64,000 nucleotides of DNA from Streptomyces geranii. Its GTDB lineage: Bacteria > Actinomycetota > Actinomycetes > Streptomycetales > Streptomycetaceae. Below, one piece after another: positions 33,533 through 41,640 of this stretch. Below the pieces are notes generated by a model. The model was not told where the DNA came from. It saw only the letters and a list, made by a program, of their open reading frames with translations, and did not search any database. Numbering within the stretch: position 1 is the stretch's first letter; each line of letters opens with the position of its first letter. The translations under genes were made by a program, and so were the position numbers. The stretch covers positions 1-64,000 of the forward strand of contig NZ_PJME01000031.1 of NCBI RefSeq assembly GCF_002954775.1, written 5' to 3'.

Positions 33533-34618
33533 ATGACCCATCAGGTCCGTGCTGTCGTCGCGAAGGGGAAGGGCGCCCCCGTCAGCCTGGAGACGATCCT
33601 CGTGCCGGACCCCGGTCCGGGCGAGGCGCTGGTCCAGGTCCAGGCCTGCGGGGTCTGCCACACCGACCTGCACTACCGCGAGGGCGGGATCAACGACGAC
33701 TTCCCCTTCCTGCTGGGGCATGAGGCGGCGGGTGTCGTCGAGTCGGTGGGCGAGGGGGTCACCGATGTCGCCCCGGGTGACTTCGTCATCCTCAACTGGC
33801 GTGCCGTGTGCGGGAACTGCCGGGCCTGTCTGCGCGGGCGGCCCTGGTACTGCTTCAACACGCACAACGCCAAGCAGAAGATGACCCTCGCCGACGGTAC
33901 GGAGCTGTCGCCCGCTCTCGGTATCGGCGCCTTCGCCGAGAAGACCCTGGTCGCCGCCGGGCAGTGCACCAAGGTCGACCCGGCCGTCTCGCCTGCTGTC
34001 GCCGGGCTGCTGGGGTGCGGGGTGATGGCCGGGATCGGTGCCGCCATCAACACCGGGAACGTGGGGCGCGGTGACACCGTCGCCGTCATCGGCTGCGGGG
34101 GCGTCGGGGACGCGGCCGTCGTCGGGGCGAACCTCGCGGGCGCGGCGAGGATCATCGCCGTGGACATCGACGAGCGGAAGCTCGCCACCGCCCGCACCCT
34201 CGGCGCGACCCACACGGTCAACTCCAGGGAGACCGATGCCGTCGAAGCCATCCGTGAGCTGACCGGCGGCCACGGCGCCGACGTCGTCATCGAGGCGGTC
34301 GGCCGGCCGGAGACGTACAAGCAGGCGTTCTACGCCCGCGACCTGGCCGGAACCGTCGTCCTGGTCGGTGTGCCCACGCCCGACATGAAGCTCGAACTGC
34401 CGCTGATCGACGTCTTCGGACGCGGCGGCTCGCTGAAGTCGTCCTGGTACGGCGACTGCCTGCCCTCCCGCGACTTCCCCATGCTCATCGACCTTCATCT
34501 CCAGGGGCGGCTCCCGCTGGACGCCTTCGTGACCGAGACCATCGCGCTCGACGACGTCGAGAAGGCGTTCGAGCGTATGCACGGCGGAGACGTGCTGCGT
34601 TCGGTGGTGGTGTTCTGA
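33533..34618 (+). CDS. S-(hydroxymethyl)mycothiol dehydrogenase-like (NAD/mycothiol-dependent formaldehyde dehydrogenase)
   Basis: 361 aa zinc alcohol dehydrogenase. Catalytic Zn ligands C42 and H63-E64 (GVCHTDLH; LGHEAAG), structural Zn Cys at 93, 96, 99 and 107 (CGNCRACLRGRPWYC), NAD-binding GCGGVGDAAV. The sequence and the following MBL-fold gene are typical of the mycothiol-dependent enzyme (MscR/AdhE2), which oxidises the formaldehyde-mycothiol adduct. This gives the pathway a sink for formaldehyde released when betaine is demethylated. The start has AGGAG six bases upstream. The stop overlaps the next ATG (TGATG). Confidence 0.88.
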   Translation: MTHQVRAVVAKGKGAPVSLETILVPDPGPGEALVQVQACGVCHTDLHYREGGINDDFPFLLGHEAAGVVESVGEGVTDVAPGDFVILNWRAVCGNCRACLRGRPWYCFNTHNAKQKMTLADGTELSPALGIGAFAEKTLVAAGQCTKVDPAVSPAVAGLLGCGVMAGIGAAINTGNVGRGDTVAVIGCGGVGDAAVVGANLAGAARIIAVDIDERKLATARTLGATHTVNSRETDAVEAIRELTGGHGADVVIEAVGRPETYKQAFYARDLAGTVVLVGVPTPDMKLELPLIDVFGRGGSLKSSWYGDCLPSRDFPMLIDLHLQGRLPLDAFVTETIALDDVEKAFERMHGGDVLRSVVVF

Positions 34619-35265
34619 TGGGCGCCCCCATCGAGCAGAGCGCGCGGATCGAGCGGCTCGTCACCTCGGGCACGTTCTCGCTCGACGGCGGCACCTGGGA
34701 CGTCGACAACAACGTCTGGATCGTCGGCGACGACAGCGAGGCGATCGTCGTCGACGCCGCCCATGACGCCGACGCCATCGCGGCGGCCCTCGGCGGCCGT
34801 ACCCTCCGGGCCGTCGTGTGCACGCACGCCCACAACGACCACATCGACGCGGCCCCCGCGCTCGCCGCGCGCACCGGCGCCCCGGTCCTGCTCCACGGCG
34901 ACGACCTGCCGCTGTGGAAGCAGACCCATCCGGACCGGGAACCCGACGGCGGACTGGCCGACGGCCAGGTCCTGACCGTGGCCGGCGTCGAGCTGACCGT
35001 CCTGCACACGCCCGGACACGCCCCGGGCGCGGTCTGCCTGTACGCGCCCGCCCTGGGCGCCCTCTTCAGCGGCGACACGCTGTTCGCGGGCGGTCCCGGG
35101 GCCACTGGACGGTCGTACAGCCATTTCCCGACCATCGTCGGCTCGATCCGGGACCGGCTGCTGACCCTGCCGGGCGAGACGGTCGTATACACCGGGCACG
35201 GCGACACCACCACCGTCGCCGCCGAGGCGCCGCATCTTCAGGAGTGGATCGACCGCGGCTTCTGA
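34618..35265 (+). CDS. Metallo-beta-lactamase-fold hydrolase paired with mycothiol formaldehyde dehydrogenase
   Basis: 215 aa. Metal-binding motif THAHNDHIDAA (HxHxDH), then HTPGHAPGAVCLY and SGDTLF, with a terminal GHGDTTT. This is the glyoxalase-II-like MBL fold. Genes of this type regularly follow the mycothiol formaldehyde dehydrogenase, and hydrolysis of S-formylmycothiol to formate and mycothiol is the likely reaction, by analogy with formylglutathione hydrolase. Translationally coupled to the dehydrogenase. Confidence 0.8.
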   Translation: MGAPIEQSARIERLVTSGTFSLDGGTWDVDNNVWIVGDDSEAIVVDAAHDADAIAAALGGRTLRAVVCTHAHNDHIDAAPALAARTGAPVLLHGDDLPLWKQTHPDREPDGGLADGQVLTVAGVELTVLHTPGHAPGAVCLYAPALGALFSGDTLFAGGPGATGRSYSHFPTIVGSIRDRLLTLPGETVVYTGHGDTTTVAAEAPHLQEWIDRGF

Positions 35266-35299
35266 TCGTCCGGCCGTGGACTGACTGCCCGCCTGCGTG

Positions 35300-35333
35300 T
35301 TGTGTCATGTGCTGTGTGTTGTGCAGTGCGCAA
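35300..35333. promoter_or_regulatory. Tandem IclR-type operator, upstream pair before the Rieske ferredoxin gene
   Basis: TTGTG-tcatg-TGCTG and TTGTG-cagtg-CGCAA have centres 19 bp apart. The second site lies inside the longer inverted repeat GTTGTGCAGTGCGCAAC (35318-35334). Confidence 0.45.
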
Positions 35334-35412
35334 CTGTCATTCATGGCTCGTACGTGGCTCATCCCGGCCCCTGGACTTCTTGACAAGGGTTCTGGGCGCC
35401 CTCAAACTGACG

Positions 35413-35446
35413 TTGCGCTTACCGCAATCCGTTTCGCTATACGCAC
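35413..35446. promoter_or_regulatory. Tandem IclR-type operator just before the Rieske ferredoxin gene
   Basis: TTGCG-cttac-CGCAA (perfect) and TTTCG-ctata-CGCAC have centres 19 bp apart. The block CGCTATACGCACC recurs inverted before betA (39898-39910). Confidence 0.65.
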
Positions 35447-35455
35447 CGAGGTGTC

Positions 35456-35818
35456 ATGATGATTCCCGCGTGCCGACTCGCGGATCTCCCGCGAGGTGAG
35501 GCCTTCCGGCTCGACATCGACCCGCCCGTCTCGGTGTTCCACACCGAGGACGGCGAGGTCTTCGCCATCGACGACACCTGCACCCACCAGGATGCCTCGC
35601 TCGCCGACGGCTGGCTGGAGGGCTGCGAGGTGGAATGCCCGCTGCACGCCTCGAAGTTCGACCTGCGCACCGGCGCGGTCGACTCCCCGCCGGCCAAGCT
35701 GCCGGTGCGGACGCACGAGGTGGTCGTCGAGGACGGCATGATCCACGTCCGGGTGTCCGCGGACGCCCCCAACCTGCCGCCGTGCGTCGCGGCCCGGCTA
35801 GCCGGGGGTCCCGCGTGA
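35456..35818 (+). CDS. Rieske [2Fe-2S] ferredoxin, electron carrier of the betaine oxygenase
   Basis: 120 aa. Rieske ligands C42-T-H44 and C61-P-L-H64 (CTHQDAS; CPLHASKFDL). Bacterial ring-dioxygenase-type ferredoxins of this size shuttle electrons from a reductase to a Rieske oxygenase, and both partners are encoded directly downstream. ATG 35456 or 35459. The stop overlaps the reductase GTG. Confidence 0.9.
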   Translation: MMIPACRLADLPRGEAFRLDIDPPVSVFHTEDGEVFAIDDTCTHQDASLADGWLEGCEVECPLHASKFDLRTGAVDSPPAKLPVRTHEVVVEDGMIHVRVSADAPNLPPCVAARLAGGPA

Positions 35819-36981
35819 GGACGGTGGCCGTGGTGGGCGCCTCGCTGGCCGGACTGTCGGCGGCGCGCTCGCTCCGGAAGCAGGGCTACGACGGGCGGCT
35901 CGTCGTCATCGGCGACGAGGCCCACCGCCCGTACGACAGACCGCCGTTGTCCAAGGAGTTCCTGGCCGGAACCCTCGGCGAGGCGGACCTAGGGCTGGAG
36001 ACGGACGGCGAGGACCTCGGCGCGGAGTGGCTGCTCGGCACCCGCGCCACCGGCCTCGACCGCACCGACCGGTCCGTCCGCCTCGCCGACGGCCGGGAGG
36101 TGCGTGCGGACGGCGTCGTCATCGCGACCGGCGCCGCCGCCCGCACGCTCCCCGGCGCCGAGGGCCTCACCGGCGTACACACCCTGCGCACCCTGGACGA
36201 CGCCCGCGCCCTGCGCGACGAACTCGCCCGCGGTGGCCGCCTGGTGGTCATCGGCGGCGGCTTCATCGGCGCGGAGGTCGCCTCCACGGCGTACGCCCTC
36301 GGCCTCGACGTCACGGTCATCGAGGCCGCCCCGACCCCGCTGGCCGGCCCCCTGGGCGAGACCATGGGCGCCGTCGTCTCCGGCCTGCACACCGACCACG
36401 GCGTACGGCTGCTCTGCGGGGTCGGCGTGAAGGGGCTGAGCGGGGAGCGGCAGGTCGAGGCGGTGCTGCTGGAGGACGGGCGCAGCGTTCCGGCCGACAT
36501 CGTCGTCGTCGGGGTGGGGGCGCGGCCGTGTGTGGAGTGGCTTGAGGGGTCCGGGGTCGTTCTCGACAACGGGGTCAAGTGCGGGGCGGACGGGCGCAGC
36601 AGTCTGGCGGGGGTTGTCGCGGTGGGGGACTGTGCCAACTGGTACGACCCCCGGGCGGGCGTTCACCGTCGGGTCGAGCACTGGACCGGGGCGGTGGAGC
36701 GGCCGGCTGCGGCGGTGGCTGTGCTGCTGGCCGGGGGTGCGGTGTTGCCGGGGGCGCCCCGGCCTCCCTACTTCTGGTCGGATCAGTACGGGGTGAAGAT
36801 TCAGTTCGCCGGGTTCGCGGGGGGTGCGGACAGTGTGACGGTCGAGGAAGGTGCGGTGGGTGACCGTGACGTCCTGGCTGTCTATCGGCGGGGTGGGGAG
36901 CCGGTTGCTGTGCTGGGGATGAATCAGCCTCGGCTTTTTGTGCGGTGGCGTAAGCAGTTGGCTCTGCCGGTTGTGCGGTGA
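35815..36981 (+). CDS. FAD-dependent ferredoxin reductase
   Basis: 388 aa. FAD motif VVGASLAGLSAARSLRKQGYDG, the RPYDRPPLSKEFL block of class-A dioxygenase reductases, NADH motif VIGGGFIGAEVA, and the FAD-closing VVAVGDCANW. A C-terminal reductase domain contains YFWSDQYGVKIQFAG. It passes electrons from NAD(P)H to the Rieske ferredoxin. GTG 35815 was chosen because the FAD motif starts immediately after it and it overlaps the ferredoxin stop (GTGA). Confidence 0.9.
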   Translation: MRTVAVVGASLAGLSAARSLRKQGYDGRLVVIGDEAHRPYDRPPLSKEFLAGTLGEADLGLETDGEDLGAEWLLGTRATGLDRTDRSVRLADGREVRADGVVIATGAAARTLPGAEGLTGVHTLRTLDDARALRDELARGGRLVVIGGGFIGAEVASTAYALGLDVTVIEAAPTPLAGPLGETMGAVVSGLHTDHGVRLLCGVGVKGLSGERQVEAVLLEDGRSVPADIVVVGVGARPCVEWLEGSGVVLDNGVKCGADGRSSLAGVVAVGDCANWYDPRAGVHRRVEHWTGAVERPAAAVAVLLAGGAVLPGAPRPPYFWSDQYGVKIQFAGFAGGADSVTVEEGAVGDRDVLAVYRRGGEPVAVLGMNQPRLFVRWRKQLALPVVR

Positions 36982-37000
36982 GTTCGGCTGCCGGTCGGTG

Positions 37001-37054
37001 GGGCTTCTCGCGCAGTTCCCCGCGCCCCTAGCGGGTGCGCCCCTGCGGGGCGCT
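37001..37054. repeat. Streptomyces dispersed intergenic repeat, copy 2, with hairpin
   Basis: TTCTCGCGCAGTTCCCCGCG followed by CCCCT is the inverse of the core at 235-257. It is followed by a hairpin with the stem GCGCCCC/GGGGCGC. It sits in the 116-base gap between the reductase and oxygenase genes. Confidence 0.65.
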
Positions 37055-37097
37055 ACCCGACATCAAGTGATCACTACGTTTCTCCGAGGAGTGCCCT

Positions 37098-38222
37098 GTG
37101 ACCTCGACCAGTCTGCCCGACAGTCTGATCGCCACCCTCCCCGGCTCCTCTTACACGGACGCGGGGATCTTCGCCCAGGAGCAGGAGCGGATATTCGAGA
37201 CCATGTGGTTCTGTGTCGCGCGCGCTTCCGAGCTGGCGAAACCCGGTGCTTTCCGGACCGTCGACGTGGGGCGCGAGAGCATCCTCGTGACGCGGGCGCG
37301 GGACAACTCGATCCGGGCCTACTTCAATGTGTGCCGGCATCGGGGAGCCAAGCTCTGCACCGAGGAGACCGGTGAGGTCAAGCGGGCCTTCCAGTGTCCC
37401 TACCACGCCTGGACGTACGGGCTCGACGGCAAGCTCGTCGCCGCGCCCAACCTGACGAAGATGCCGGATGTCGGCCGTACCGAGTACGGGCTGGTGAGCG
37501 TGGCTGTCCGGGAATGGCTCGGCTATGTCTGGGTCTGCCTCGCGGAGAACCCGCCCTCCTTCGAGGAGGACGTGATCGGCGAGGTCATCGGCCGGCTCGG
37601 TGACGTCGAGTCGATCGAGCACTACGACATCGACAACCTCTCGGTCGGCAAGCGGATCGTCTACGACGTGAAGGCCAACTGGAAGCTCATCATCGAGAAC
37701 TTCATGGAGTGCTACCACTGCGCCACGATCCACCCCGAACTCACCGAGGTGCTCCCGGAGTTCGCCGACGGCTACGCCGCCCAGTACTACGTCGGCCACG
37801 GCGCCGAGTTCGGCGGGGAGGTGCAGGGGTTCACCATCGACGGCTCCGAGGGGCTCGACCGTATCCCGGGGGTCGCGGAGGAGCAGGACCGCCGCTACTA
37901 CGCGATCACCGTCAAACCGCAGGTGTTCATCAACCTCGTACCCGACCATGTGATCTTCCACCGCATGTACCCGGTGGCGGCCGACCGCACGGTTGTCGAG
38001 TGCGACTGGCTGTATCTGCCGCACGTCGTCGAGACCGGCAAGGACGTCAGCCGGTCGGTGGAACTGTTCGACCGCGTCAACCGCCAGGACTTCGAGGCCT
38101 GCGAGCGCACCCAGCCGGGCATGAGTTCCCGCTTGTACGCGAAGGGCGGCGTGCTGGTGCCGAGCGAGCACCACATCGGCGCCTTCCACGACTGGGTCAG
38201 CGAGCGGCTGGGGACGCGCTAG
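37098..38222 (+). CDS. Rieske-type oxygenase, probable glycine betaine monooxygenase (GbcA-like)
   Basis: 374 aa. Rieske cluster ligands C79-H81 and C100-H103 (NVCRHRGAKLC; CPYHAWTYG); mononuclear iron site with H207 and H212 in NFMECYHCATIHPEL. This is the GbcA/stachydrine-demethylase group, which hydroxylates an N-methyl group to give dimethylglycine and formaldehyde. Pseudomonas uses a one-protein reductase, GbcB; here a separate ferredoxin and reductase lie upstream, a three-component system. Surrounding choline, dimethylglycine, sarcosine and formaldehyde genes support betaine as substrate; proline betaine or carnitine remain alternatives. Confidence 0.85.
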   Translation: MTSTSLPDSLIATLPGSSYTDAGIFAQEQERIFETMWFCVARASELAKPGAFRTVDVGRESILVTRARDNSIRAYFNVCRHRGAKLCTEETGEVKRAFQCPYHAWTYGLDGKLVAAPNLTKMPDVGRTEYGLVSVAVREWLGYVWVCLAENPPSFEEDVIGEVIGRLGDVESIEHYDIDNLSVGKRIVYDVKANWKLIIENFMECYHCATIHPELTEVLPEFADGYAAQYYVGHGAEFGGEVQGFTIDGSEGLDRIPGVAEEQDRRYYAITVKPQVFINLVPDHVIFHRMYPVAADRTVVECDWLYLPHVVETGKDVSRSVELFDRVNRQDFEACERTQPGMSSRLYAKGGVLVPSEHHIGAFHDWVSERLGTR

Positions 38223-38370
38223 CCTCCGCAGGGCCACAGCCGCAGGACCACAGCCGTGGACGGCAAGATCACCGGTTTGTCCCGCCTCGTCCGACGTACA
38301 ACCTTTCTGTGCCATGGGTAGTCTCACTCAGCGTCAGAGTTGTGCGACCAAGGGCTTCAAGGGGGACACG

Positions 38371-38946
38371 GTGCGAGGTATCAGAGCGGCGATGACGGCG
38401 CTCGCGCTTGCGGGCACCATGCTGGGGACGGCGGCGGGCACCGCAGGCGCGGCACCGGCGGAGGTCTCACGCGCGGCGGCGGCCTGTCCTACGGGCTGGG
38501 GCAGCGGCGCCAAGAGCGGCGGCGCGGTCATGGGGGCCGATCATCTGACGGACGTCAGGACCGGACGGCACGACTGCTACGACCGCATCGTGTTCGACGT
38601 GCCCGGCGGCGGTCAGGTCGGCTATGCCGTCCAGTACGTGGACCGGTTCTACGCGGACCCCTCGGGTCAGTACATCCCGGTCGCCGGCGGGGCGATCCTC
38701 GACATCGCCGTGGGTGCGTGGAGCTACGACCTGGAGGCCGGCGTACCGACCTACCCGGGTGTGGTGGGCAGGCCGCTGCCGGGTGTGAACATCAGCGGGT
38801 ACAGCACCTTCCGGGACGCCCGCTTCGGCGGCACCTCCGAGGGCCAGAGCCAGGTCGGGCTCGGTGTGCGCGCCCGACTGCCGTTCCGGGTGATCCAGTT
38901 GGCCGACCGGGTCGTGGTCGACGTCGCCCACAGCTGGACGAGCTAG
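38371..38946 (+). CDS. Secreted AMIN-like-domain protein of unknown function
   Basis: 191 aa, GTG start behind AAGGGGG. Signal peptide to about residue 35 (GAAPAE). The mature domain starts with a Cys-containing segment (CPTGWGSGAKSGG) and has HLTDVRTGRHDCYDRIVFDV and VIQLADRVVVDVAHSW, which resemble actinobacterial AMIN-like domains. Such domains may bind cell-wall polymers. It does not obviously belong to the betaine pathway. Confidence 0.65.
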   Translation: MRGIRAAMTALALAGTMLGTAAGTAGAAPAEVSRAAAACPTGWGSGAKSGGAVMGADHLTDVRTGRHDCYDRIVFDVPGGGQVGYAVQYVDRFYADPSGQYIPVAGGAILDIAVGAWSYDLEAGVPTYPGVVGRPLPGVNISGYSTFRDARFGGTSEGQSQVGLGVRARLPFRVIQLADRVVVDVAHSWTS

Positions 38947-38997
38947 GCCCTGTCGTGTGACTCCTGCCGCAGGCGTACGTCCCTGTTCACCCGTGCC

Positions 38998-39813
38998 TCA
39001 GGACACGCCGGCGGCAGCAGCCACGAACCCCATCCGGTGGCTGATCTCCGCAGCCCCCTTGACCAGCAGCGGCGCCGTCTCGTGCAGCCGCTCCGTCGTG
39101 AACCGGTAGGAGGGCCCGGACGCGCTCACCGCCGCGACGACCGTCCCGGTGTGGTCCCGGATCGGCGCCGCCATCGCGTGCAGCCCGATCTCCAGCTCCT
39201 CCTGCGTCCAGGCGTACCCCTGCTCGCGCGCCTCGACGAGATCCTTCTCCAGCTTCGACTTCGCGGTGATCGTGTGCGGGGTGACCTTCTTCAGGCCCGC
39301 CCCGTTCAGCAGCGCGGTCCGCTCCTTCGCCGGGAGGTGGGCCAGCAGGATCTTGCCGCTGGACGTGGCGTGCAGCGGGGTCAGCTGGCCGACCCAGTTG
39401 TACGCGCTGACGGCCCCGGGGCCGCGTGCCTCGAACAGGTTGACGGCGTAGTGCTCCTGCAGCACGGCGAGGTTCACCGTCTCGCCGATCTCCTCGGCGA
39501 GCTGCTCGCAGACCGTACGGCCCTGCTGCGTGATGTCGATACTTCCCGTGACCGCGCCGGCCAGCCGGACGATGCCGAAGCCGAGCCGGTACTTGCCGCG
39601 TTCACCCGCCTGCTCCACCAGACCACGCGCCTCCAGCGCGCCGAGCAGCCGGAACGCGGTCGATTTGTGAACATCGATCTCGGCAGCGACCTCGCTGACG
39701 CCTGCCTCGCCGCGTTGGGCGAGGATCTCCAGGACGCTGATCGCGCGGTCGACCGACTGCACTCCGCCGGCCGGTGAATTGGACGTTTCGGTGTCTGTGC
39801 TGTGGTTGCTCAC
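38998..39813 (-). CDS. IclR-family regulator, probable master regulator of the choline/betaine genes
   Basis: 271 aa. N-terminal winged HTH (GVSEVAAEIDVHKSTAFRLLGALEARGLVE, about residues 38-67), then the IclR effector domain (LHATSSGKILLAHLP, YAWTQEELEIGLHAMAAPI). The GTG start at 39813 was chosen; longer frames upstream have no conserved sequence. Divergent from betA, with a tandem operator between them and a single weak site (CGAAA-CTATA-CGCGC, 39816-39830) just upstream of its own start, suggesting autoregulation. IclR proteins commonly bind paired sites as tetramers. Whether it activates or represses, and its effector, are unknown. Confidence 0.88.
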   Translation of the reverse strand: MSNHSTDTETSNSPAGGVQSVDRAISVLEILAQRGEAGVSEVAAEIDVHKSTAFRLLGALEARGLVEQAGERGKYRLGFGIVRLAGAVTGSIDITQQGRTVCEQLAEEIGETVNLAVLQEHYAVNLFEARGPGAVSAYNWVGQLTPLHATSSGKILLAHLPAKERTALLNGAGLKKVTPHTITAKSKLEKDLVEAREQGYAWTQEELEIGLHAMAAPIRDHTGTVVAAVSASGPSYRFTTERLHETAPLLVKGAAEISHRMGFVAAAAGVS

Positions 39814-39880
39814 AACGAAACTATACGCGCAGTAAAAAACGCCCCTTCCGGTAACAGCTCCGAAATCAAGACCTTGCATG

Positions 39881-39914
39881 TTGCGTGTCCCGCAACCTGG
39901 TGCGTATAGCGCTA
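39881..39914. promoter_or_regulatory. Tandem IclR-type operator between iclR and betA
   Basis: TTGCG-tgtcc-CGCAA (perfect inverted repeat) and GTGCG-tatag-CGCTA have centres 19 bp apart. This is the best-placed instance, in the divergent promoter of the regulator itself. Confidence 0.65.
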
Positions 39915-39963
39915 CTGGATTAGCATGCCTCGCGTATCTACGGCGCGAGCGAGACGAGACATC

Positions 39964-41637
39964 ATGGCTCCCCTGCAATACGACTTCGTCATCGTCGGCG
40001 GCGGATCGGCCGGCAGCGCACTGGCGAACAGGCTCTCGGCGGACCCGGCGAACCGGGTGCTCGTCCTGGAGGCCGGCCGGTCCGACTACCCGTGGGACGT
40101 CTTCATCCACATGCCCGCCGCCCTGACCTACCCCATCGGCAGCCGCTTCTACGACTGGAAGTACGAGTCCGAGCCCGAGCCCCATATGGGCGGGCGGCGC
40201 GTCTACCACGCCCGCGGCAAGGTGCTGGGCGGCTCCAGCAGCATCAACGGCATGATCTTCCAGCGCGGGAACCCCATGGACTACGAGCGCTGGGCGGCCG
40301 ACCCAGGCATGGAGAAGTGGGACTACGCGCACTGTCTCCCGTATTTCCGGCGCATGGAGAACTGTCTCGCCGCCGACCCCGACGACGAGTTCCGCGGCCA
40401 CGACGGCCCCCTCGTCCTCGAACGCGGCCCGGCGACCAACCCGCTCTTCGGCGCCTTCCTCAAGGCCACCGTGGAGGCGGGGTACCCGGCGACGGACGAC
40501 GTCAACGGGTACCGGCAGGAGGGCTTCGCCAAGTTCGACCGGAACGTCCACCGTGGGCGGCGGCTGTCCGCGTCGAAGGCGTACCTCAAGCCCGTCCGCA
40601 AGCGGCCCAACCTCACCGTGAAGACGCGTGCCTTCGTGAACCGCGTGCTCTTCGAGGGCAAGCGGGCGGTGGGGGTCGAGTACCGGCACGGCAGGGGACC
40701 GGTGCAGGAGGTCCGCGCCAAGGAGGTCATCCTCTGTGGCGGCGCGATCAACTCACCGCAGCTGCTCCAGCTGTCGGGCGTCGGGAACGCCGAGGAGCTG
40801 AGCGCCCTGGGCATCGACGTCGTGCACGACCTTCCGGGCGTCGGCGAGAACATGCAGGACCACCTTGAGGTGTACGTCCAGTACGCCTGCAAGCAGCCCG
40901 TGTCGATGCAGCCGTACATGGCGAAGTGGCGGGCCCCCTTCATCGGGCTCCAGTGGCTGTTCAGGAAGGGTCCGGCGGCCACCAACCACTTCGAGGCGGG
41001 GGGCTTCGCCCGCAGCAACGAGGACGTCGACTACCCCAACCTGATGTTCCACTTCCTGCCCATCGCGGTCCGTTACGACGGCTCCTCGCCCGCCGGTGGC
41101 CACGGCTACCAGGTGCACGTGGGGCCCATGTACTCGGACGCCATCGGCTCGGTGAAGATCAAGAGTAAGGACCCGCGCGAACACCCCGCCCTGCGCTTCA
41201 ACTACCTCTCCACCGAGCAGGACCGGCGGGAGTGGGTCGAGGCGATCCGGGTCGCGCGCAGGCTGCTCAACCAGCCCGCGATGGCCCCGTACAACGACGG
41301 CGAGGTCTCGCCGGGGCTCCAGGTGGACACGGACGAGCAGATCCTCGACTGGGTCGCCAAGGAGGGCGAGACGGCGCTGCATCCGTCCTGCACCTGCAAG
41401 ATGGGGCCCGCGGCGGACGAGATGGCCGTCGTCGACCCCGAGAGTCTGCGGGTGCACGGGGTGGAGGGCCTGCGGGTCGTGGACGCCTCCGTCATGCCCT
41501 ACGTCACCAACGGGAACATCTACGCGCCGGTGATGATGATCGCCGAGAAGGCCGCCGACCTGATCCTCGGCAAGGAGCCGCTGCCCGCCTCAAAGGCCGT
41601 GTACTACCGCCTCCGTGACGCCGAGCAGGGCGGGTAG
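39964..41637 (+). CDS. betA: GMC oxidoreductase, choline dehydrogenase BetA
   Basis: 557 aa. GMC family signatures: FAD motif VIVGGGSAGSALANRLS, HARGKVLGGSSSINGM, GGAINSPQLLQLSG and the C-terminal HPSCTCKMG with catalytic His, plus TNGNIYAPVMMIAEKAADLI. Length and sequence match choline dehydrogenases, which oxidise choline to betaine aldehyde at the membrane. ATG 39964 fits the conserved start; ATG 39925 adds 13 residues. Likely controlled by the divergent IclR protein. Confidence 0.9.
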   Translation: MAPLQYDFVIVGGGSAGSALANRLSADPANRVLVLEAGRSDYPWDVFIHMPAALTYPIGSRFYDWKYESEPEPHMGGRRVYHARGKVLGGSSSINGMIFQRGNPMDYERWAADPGMEKWDYAHCLPYFRRMENCLAADPDDEFRGHDGPLVLERGPATNPLFGAFLKATVEAGYPATDDVNGYRQEGFAKFDRNVHRGRRLSASKAYLKPVRKRPNLTVKTRAFVNRVLFEGKRAVGVEYRHGRGPVQEVRAKEVILCGGAINSPQLLQLSGVGNAEELSALGIDVVHDLPGVGENMQDHLEVYVQYACKQPVSMQPYMAKWRAPFIGLQWLFRKGPAATNHFEAGGFARSNEDVDYPNLMFHFLPIAVRYDGSSPAGGHGYQVHVGPMYSDAIGSVKIKSKDPREHPALRFNYLSTEQDRREWVEAIRVARRLLNQPAMAPYNDGEVSPGLQVDTDEQILDWVAKEGETALHPSCTCKMGPAADEMAVVDPESLRVHGVEGLRVVDASVMPYVTNGNIYAPVMMIAEKAADLILGKEPLPASKAVYYRLRDAEQGG

Positions 41638-41640
41638 GCG

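Noticed and set aside
38998..40689. A longer IclR gene starting well upstream inside betA
   Set aside because: The extension overlaps betA and the operator region and has no conserved sequence. The GTG at 39813 gives a normal IclR length.
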